Source: Omphiscola glabra
Taxonomy: Eukaryota > Mollusca > Gastropoda > Lymnaeidae
DNA length: 64,000 nt
Direction: 5' to 3'
Assembly: GCA_964017045.1 (NCBI GenBank)
Contig: OZ024794.1
Span: 51,303,608-51,367,607 of the forward strand
The notes beneath the pieces were generated by a model that was not told where the DNA came from, did no database searches, and worked only from the letters and a program-made list of their open reading frames with translations. The translations under genes were made by a program, and so were the position numbers. This document shows, in pieces, positions 57,907 through 64,000 of the stretch (position 1 is the stretch's first letter; the number at the start of each line of letters is the position of its first letter).

Positions 57907-58560
57907 GGGGGGGGGGTGTGTGCTGGAGGGGAAGGGGGTGTGCTGGAGGGGAAGGGGGTGTGCTGGAGGGGAAGGGGGTGTGCTGGAGGGGAAGGGGGTG
58001 TGCTGGAGGGGAAGGGGGTGTGCTGGAGGGGAAGGGGGTGTGCTGGAGGGGAAGGGGGTGTGCTGGAGGGGAAGGGGGTGTTCTGGAGGCGAAGGGGGTG
58101 TGCTGGAGGGAAGGGGGTGTTCTGGAGGGGAAGGGGGTGTGCTGGAGGGGAGGGGGTGTGCTGGAGGGGAAGGGGGTGTGCTGGAGGCGAAGGGGGTGTG
58201 CTGGAGGGGAAGGGGGGTGTGCTGGAGGGGAAGGGGGTGTGCTGGAGGGGAAGGGGGTGTGCTGGAGGGGAAGGGGGTGTGCTGGAGGGGAAGGGGGGTG
58301 TGCTGGAGGAGAAAGGGGGTGTGCTGGAGGGGAAAGGGGGTGTGCTGGAGGAGAAAGGGGGTGTGCTGGAGGAGAAAGGGGGTGTGTTGGAGGAGAAAGG
58401 GGGTGTGCTGGAGGAGAAAGGGGGGTGTGCTGGAGGGAAAGGGGGTGTGCCGGAGGGGAAGGGTGTGTGCTGTAGGGGAAAGGGGGTGTGCTGGAGGGGA
58501 AAGGGGTGTGCTGGAGGAGAAAGGGGGTGTGCTGACGTAGAAAGGGAGGGAGGGGGGTTG
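57907..58560. repeat. 21-bp G-rich minisatellite, ~30 copies
   Basis: Unit gtgtgctggaggggaagggg + g; single-base indels shift phase. Open in several frames (up to ~300 aa) on both strands only because it is repetitive. Plus strand has dense G4-G5 runs. Confidence 0.96.
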
Positions 58561-58689
58561 GAGGGGAAAAGGGTTGTATGTGCAGCACGGCTCATTCTTA
58601 TGTCTGGCCACATGTATTCTCGTTGTGCCCCTGTGTTCAACCATTTGTATGCTCATTAGACCCCTGTGCTTGGTCATCTGCATTCTCGT

Positions 58690-59202
58690 AAAACTCTCGG
58701 ATTCTGCTCTTCCTGTCAAACCGAACTTCTTTCTGTCTATTCACCCCTCCGACAGCTGCGCTCCTCCGCAGACACGCGCATTCTTTCTGTTCCCAAACAC
58801 GCACTAAAACATACAGTGAACGAGCTTTCTCTTTCTGCGCCTCCAAACAATGGAATTTTCTCCCACTACACATCCGTAATATACCGACCATTCAGGCCTT
58901 TAAAACTGCACTCAAGACACATCTCTTCAAACTCTGCTATCCCGACTGACTCCCACCCCCTCTGACCAATAAACTATGCTGCTTGACAAGTAAAGAGTTC
59001 TGGGGTGGGCGGGGTTAATACATATTTCTTGTTTTTTTTTGTTTTTATACAGTAATTTTTTAATTTAATAAATATATGTAATTTTTTAATGTCATGATTA
59101 TGTTTTCTCACATTTTATGTGCAGCGTGGTGAGCCCAACTCTAGGCTGTGGTACCACGCTATATAAGGTCGCTATAATAATGATAATAATAATAATAATA
59201 AC
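58690..59202 (+). mobile_element. 5'-truncated LINE, 3' end with stem-loop and (ATA)n tail
   Basis: C-terminal ORF2 remnant, AT-rich 3'UTR, then a stem-loop (59124-59130 pairs with 59153-59159), atataaggtcgct and an ATA-repeat tail. Inserted within a minisatellite. Confidence 0.82.
58718..58949 (+). pseudogene. Non-LTR retrotransposon ORF2 C-terminal fragment, frameshifted
   Basis: One frame reads ELLSVYSPLRQLRSSADTR and on to ILSVPKHALKHTV; after a frame change the next reads ERAFSFCASKQWNFLPLHIR, then FKTALKTHLFKLCYPD and TGA. These are the usual terminal motifs (LRSS, FS-AP-WN-LP-IR, FK--LKTHLF) of CR1/L2/RTE-like ORF2 proteins. The frame break and truncation show it is dead. Confidence 0.85.
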
Positions 59203-59521
59203 CATCTGTTTGCTCATCAGGCCTACGTGTTTAACCATCTGTACGCTCTTTAGAACCCTGCGTTTAGCCATCTGTATGCTCCTTAGAACCCTGTGTTTGG
59301 CCATCTGTATGCTCGTAAGAACCCTGTTTAGCATAAGTATATGTCGAAATAAAAACATGCAATATTTTAACAAAATATTGCACGAAAACGCGTTTGAATT
59401 TTCCGGAAAGGAAAACAAACTCTAAGGTCAGAATTATTTCCCCTTTTGCGATTACAGAGGGGAAAAGGGTTGTATGTGCAGCACGGCTCATTCTTATGTT
59501 TGGCCACATGTATTCTCGTTG

Positions 59522-60440
59522 GACTTTTTTGTTATTTTGTTAAAAAATTTTTTTTTTTTTGTTTTTGTTTCTTTTTTGTTGTTGTTGTTGTTGATACTCT
59601 GACGACAGTGAAATTTGGATTCGTTATTTGCTGATGTGTTGATTTGTGGACGACAATGCTGACTACTGCTTTCAATAACATATTACCCCAGTTTGCCTTC
59701 ATCCGCTTTGTTGACCGAGGATTTAGACCGAAAGTTTTGAAACTTCTTTTTTCTTTTTTACAATGCATGATGGGTAGAAGGTTAGTTACCTATGCATTAG
59801 ACCCAGAGGGAGACAAAGAGTGCCAATGAATTAAACACGTTGACAGTGATGCGTATCTTCTCTTGGCCAAACACTTCAACGAGATCTAAGGGGGACATAA
59901 CAAAAGAAATCTCCCCCCCCCCCCTTTCCAGAGCTTCCAATTAAATTGGTGGTCGGTCACTGAGCACTCGTTGACTCCAGTGTTACTTGGCTTTTCACCT
60001 CCAGAATTAATGGTAAAAAAAAACAACAGAAGAAACTCCACTAAAGCTCCACCCCTGAGCTTAAGATGACCTCATTCCATAGTGACGACATACAATCTGA
60101 TCCGTGTTAATCTGGACGTGCAACGGCGCTGTGGGGCTCCCCCCCCCCCCCCATACGCCCACACCCCTTTGATCAGAGGATACTAATTTGGCACGACCAG
60201 ATCACTGACACGCTTTTAGCATGACGACGGGCGTTTGCAAATGGCTGGAGGCAGAAAACGGTTCAATTAACTCACGACAAACCGTGGGGGAAAAATTAGG
60301 ACTAAATTGAAAGTTACAGGAGTAGGGAGGCGGGTTTGAAAAGGGCTACATTTAAAAAAAAAAAGTGATCGATATCTGTGGAAGGTTCTAAGATTGTTGT
60401 TTTCACGCGTTATTATACCCAGTTTCTTTTACGATACACA
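59522..60440. other. No gene recognised
   Basis: Poly-T and GTT runs near 59545-59592, poly-C near 59917 and 60141; no coding evidence. Confidence 0.5.
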
Positions 60441-60623
60441 CACATTTATACACACATTTATACACATATTTATACACGCATTTATACACGCATTTATACA
60501 CGCATTTATACACACATTTGTACGCACATTTACACACACATTTATGTACACACTTATACACGCATTTATACATACATTTACACACACATTTATACATACA
60601 TTTATACACGCATTTATACGCGC
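60441..60623. repeat. 12-bp tandem repeat, ~15 copies
   Basis: Unit catttatacaca with g/a changes. Confidence 0.92.
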
Positions 60624-60887
60624 ACATACAAACAAATTAATTGCTGTTACATTGTTTTTGTTGTTGTTGTTTTTAAAATATAAACTCAAATCTTTCAGTT
60701 AACAAACAAAATAATTGCCAGCAGCCCAAACGCTAGTCTGGTAAAGTCTTGAGTCCCCAAATCTGGCATATCACTCTCCTGGTACGTAGCCCAGCATCTG
60801 TTAGCACTTGCAGGCACATTTTGTTGTTAAATTTAAAAATCTACTTTTTCCACTACGACGCTTGAAATCTTAATGCGTTTACTAATT

Positions 60888-61226
60888 TTGGTAATTGCAT
60901 GTCTGTTTCGATGTTGTTTGGTAATTGCATGTCTGTTTCGATGTTGTTTGGTAATTGCATGTCTGTTTCGATGTTGTTTAGTAATTGCATGTCTGTTTCG
61001 ATGTTGTTTGTTAATTGCATGTCTGTTTCGATGTTGTTTGGTAATTGCATGTCTGTTTCGATGTTGTTTGGTAATTGCATGTCTGTTTCGATGTTGTTTG
61101 GTAATTGCATGTCTGTTTCGATGTTGTTTGGTAATTGCATGTCTGTTTCGATGTTGTTTGGTAATTGCATGTCTGTTTCGATGTTTTTTGGTTACTGCAT
61201 GTGTGCTTCGATGTTGTTTCTTTTAA
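60888..61226. repeat. 30-bp minisatellite, ~11 copies
   Basis: Unit gtaattgcatgtctgtttcg + atgttgtttg, very homogeneous. The ten-codon unit leaves three frames open; no coding context. Confidence 0.96.
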
Positions 61227-61271
61227 TAATGTTAGAGACAGTTCGTCTACTAAGATTTTACGGGGAAAATT

Positions 61272-61711
61272 AAACAACCCTAAAAACAAAGTTTTTCGTA
61301 GACATCCTTTATATGCATTTTTAATAATTTTATATATCAATGTCCCATCCGCTTTTACAGCGCAGATTTATTTCACCACCTATTTTGGAAAAAAATACAA
61401 AAACAAAAAAAAACACATTTCGCACCAAAGGCGCTTTATTTCGTGAAATCAGTGGCGTCATATTTCCCTCATCTTCCCCTTGAAATCAGTGGCGTCATAT
61501 TTCCCTCATTTTACCTTTGAAAAAAAAGGAAAACGGATTTTCGGTAGGGCTGGAGCTGAAAATTTTAAAGAAGGTGTTGTCATTGACAACGAGGCTGTGC
61601 ATTAAGTTTCAGCTCGATCGGTTGACGGGAAGTGTGTCAATTAGCCTTCCGAAGATATTCCCACCCAGCCAGAAACTCACAAACAAAAGCTTAGTTGATA
61701 GAAATGATTTT
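61272..61711 (+). mobile_element. Dispersed repeat family B, diverged copy
   Basis: Starts aacaaccctaaaaacaaag 45 bp after the 30-bp array, and ends acaaaagcttagttgataga. Contains a short internal duplication (gaaatcagtggcgtcatatt). Confidence 0.8.
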
Positions 61712-61959
61712 AAAATTTTTGTTTCAATAAATTTCAAAATGATTTTGCTTCGAGACTAGATTGTAGCCAGCCCAAAGAATGTGTCAAATGTCACACTTTG
61801 TCTGCACACTAGAACCATACATTTAAATTTCTAAGCAACAATTACATTTCCATCGTTAATAAAAAAATTTGTTAAAGACTACAAAAATTGCATATATATC
61901 AACATGTTTTGTACAAAGTAACTTGATACCCAGACCTACAATACTTAACTACTAATTAC

Positions 61960-62175
61960 AATGCTTATAATACTTACGTTAACTACATTACTTACAATAC
62001 TTACATTACTTACAATACTTGCAATACTTAAAATATTTACATTAAGTAGAATACTTACAATATTTACGCTGCTTACAATACTTACATTACTTTCAATACT
62101 GACATTACTTACTACAATGCTTATTATATTTACAATACTTACATTACTTACAATACTTACAATACTTAAAATACT
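61960..62175. repeat. Irregular (acttacaat)n repeat
   Basis: Runs of acttac(a)at with 6-9-bp spacing. Confidence 0.85.
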
Positions 62176-62336
62176 GTTCAAGTTTACATAGGGATATTAT
62201 AAGGCGTGAACGTTTAGGGGTGGTAATTTGGAACTGTATGTCATAATCAGTAACAGTATGAGTATGTTATACAAGATTTTTAATTTTTTTTTAGTATTCA
62301 GCACTTTAGAACAGCAGTTTATGTATTGACCAATAT

Positions 62337-62638
62337 GCCCAACATACAACAATTGCTTCTGACTGCATCACCACCACAACTCCAACATACAACAATTGTT
62401 TCTGACTGCATCACCACCACATCTCCAACATACAGCAATTGTTTCTGACTGCATCACCACCACATCTCCAACATACAACAATTGTTTCTGACAGCATCAT
62501 CACCACATCTCCAACATACAACAATTGTTTCTGACAGCATCACCACCACATCTTCAACATACAACAATTGTTTCTGACAGCATCACCACCACATCTCCAA
62601 CATACAACAATTGTTTCTGACAGCATCATCACCATCAC
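62337..62638. repeat. 43-bp minisatellite, ~7 copies
   Basis: Unit ccaacatacaacaattgttt + ctgacagcatcaccaccacatct. Confidence 0.95.
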
Positions 62639-62997
62639 CTCGTCAGCGCTTTAAAAAGGGCAATAACTCCGTCTCCTAACCGTGCCGCTTGTTACTGCTG
62701 TTTGCCCCCCCCCCCCCCCCCCCCCACACACACACACAAGTCATCTGCAGTTTAAACCAGTTCTCTGACTGTCCAGGCTTGAGATTCCAGGGCGTTGATC
62801 AATGCCATGAACGGCCTTTTTGATCTGACAATTTCCTCTGGAAGATGAGATCCTGTTTGGAGAGTAAAGACCACAGAATCATTGTAAATAATGGACTACA
62901 AAAAACATGGGAGCAAAAATCGAAATGGTACAGAAGATTAATATTTAGTACTTTAAATGGACATTAAATACTAACGATTCTATTATTTTAACGAAGT

Positions 62998-63246
62998 GGC
63001 TATTCGCACCCGGGTACCAGAAGTGAGAAGCTGTGATTAAAAAACTATTAAAAATAATATTGTTGGGTTTGTAAGTTAGAATGAGGTATCAAATGAAAGA
63101 TAATTGAACCGACTATACGTTTGTAAACGTAATTCTTCAGTTTAACTAAACTAAACTACCACAAATGACATCCGAATAGCATTGTGTCAAAACGGACCCG
63201 GACACGCAGCGTCGCCATTCGCACCCGGGTCCCAAAAGTCGCAGCC
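62998..63246 (-). mobile_element. Dispersed repeat family A, reverse copy
   Basis: Reverse of 6031/41387 copies, with an extra terminal block (caaaacggacccggacac) ahead of the cgcagcgtcgccattcgc end. CCCGGG at both ends. Confidence 0.75.
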
Positions 63247-64000
63247 TTATATTAATGTTGTTTATTTAAAGTCTGAGATTTTAGAGGCTTAAGGCCAACA
63301 ATTGAACATGATACATCTCTGTTTGTGGGTCATGCCAGTCATGGTGTATGTGTTTAATTCAAGATTTCACTATGAACATTAGAAATATAAAAATGTTAAG
63401 TTTAAAAAAATCGTTAGAAAATCATTGACAATTCCATAATAATATTGACTACAAATCGATGACAATTTCGACAGCAGCTATACGATCCTTCACATTTTTA
63501 CAGCAATTCAAACGATCAAATCATATGATTTAAAAAAAAAATAATATCGTAAGCCTAGAATATTTATTTAGGTTATAATTCTTAACATTCACAATGTGAT
63601 TGCTGTGTTGGAGAGGTGTGCAGTCAACTCATGTATCATTCCATTCTAGAGGATTTTACTAGTGGTTGGAGTTTAATTCACATCTGAAATATAATTTTTT
63701 TTCCCCACTTACAAAAAAAATAAAAATATATATATATTTTGATTATTTCTTTTGTATTCTTTCTCATATTAATTTTTATTTTTACCTGGAGAAATTTAAA
63801 AAGCACCCACCTCCCGAGGGTGGGATATTATCCTCATCCCCAATTCAGATTGGAAGCAACTGCTCCCTTCCCCACTGGCCCCTGATCTTCTAAATATTGA
63901 CTGGTCCTATGTTTTCTCATTTTTAATATTGTAATTTTTTTTTTTTTGTAATTGCTTATTTCTTAAATTGTATATCTGCTTTTAAAAAAAAGTAATACCT
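63247..64000. other. No feature recognised
   Basis: AT-rich to the window edge, no supported gene. Confidence 0.5.

Larger units (their letters stand above)
58561..59521. repeat. ~31-33-bp repeats and 65-bp direct duplication split by a LINE
   Basis: 58561-58625 recurs at 59457-59521 (gttgtatgtgcagcacggct, catgtattctcgtt). Between them, units like ccatctgtatgctccttaga + accctgtgtttgg lie on both sides of the LINE tail. Confidence 0.8.

Noticed and set aside
57751..58719. Long frames (up to ~300 aa) on both strands, Gly/Cys-rich or Pro/His-rich
   Set aside because: They are translations of the 21-bp G-rich array; several frames are open at once, and no start or splice context or non-repetitive domain exists.
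60853..61340. Regular 30-bp repeats resembling a CRISPR array or membrane protein
   Set aside because: There are no variable spacers between units, this is an animal nuclear genome, and it is a simple head-to-tail array.
1..64000. Search for rRNA genes, intact tRNA genes, viral genes and toxin genes
   Set aside because: None supported; the only tRNA-like sequence is the SINE head at 41681-41912.

Overview
The window is AT-rich, intron-rich animal nuclear DNA with two protein-coding genes in divergent (head-to-head) orientation, set in a landscape dominated by short non-autonomous transposons and minisatellites. The repeat content suggests a mollusc, most likely a gastropod such as a freshwater pulmonate: SPIN-like hAT elements, a tRNA-derived SINE, and a LINE and probable SINE that share a 3' tail. 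This taxonomic call is an inference; no mitochondrial or rRNA marker is present.

1-13.4 kb (minus strand): a complete five-exon gene for a 307-residue cholesterol 25-hydroxylase-like enzyme of the fatty acid hydroxylase/sterol desaturase superfamily. All three histidine boxes are intact, three N-glycosylation sequons lie at the N terminus, and the protein ends in a KKXX ER-retrieval signal. Its four introns hold two different 39-bp minisatellites, a 25-bp and a ~41-bp minisatellite, hAT MITEs, a SINE and copies of two unclassified dispersed repeats.

13.4-23.5 kb: intergenic. It holds hAT MITEs (one nested in another) and long AT-rich stretches with no gene I can recognise.

23.5-38.7 kb (plus strand): twelve coding exons of PUF60 (poly(U)-binding splicing factor 60, the half-pint orthologue), giving 602 residues with RRM1, RRM2, a Pro/Ala-rich linker and a C-terminal U2AF-homology domain. 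A poly(A) signal lies about 40 bp past the stop. Introns carry a TIR element (intron 2), a dispersed repeat starting 13 bp into intron 4, and in intron 7 a ~105-bp AT palindrome and a piggyBac-type MITE with TTAA target duplications.

38.7-64 kb: no host gene recognised. This stretch contains at least ten minisatellites (unit lengths 12 to ~56 bp), two SPIN-like hAT elements with 8-bp target duplications, other MITEs, a tRNA-derived SINE, a ~300-bp inverted repeat, and a 5'-truncated LINE inserted in a minisatellite. Most long open frames here are tandem repeats whose unit length is a multiple of three.

The two genes have no evident functional link: one makes an ER oxysterol enzyme, the other a nuclear 3'-splice-site factor. 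I did not find a clear new multi-gene system. The most notable signals are the SPIN-like pair, the LINE/SINE 3' stem-loop with compensatory changes, the many hAT MITEs with exact target duplications, and the multi-exon structure of a gene that is intronless in vertebrates.
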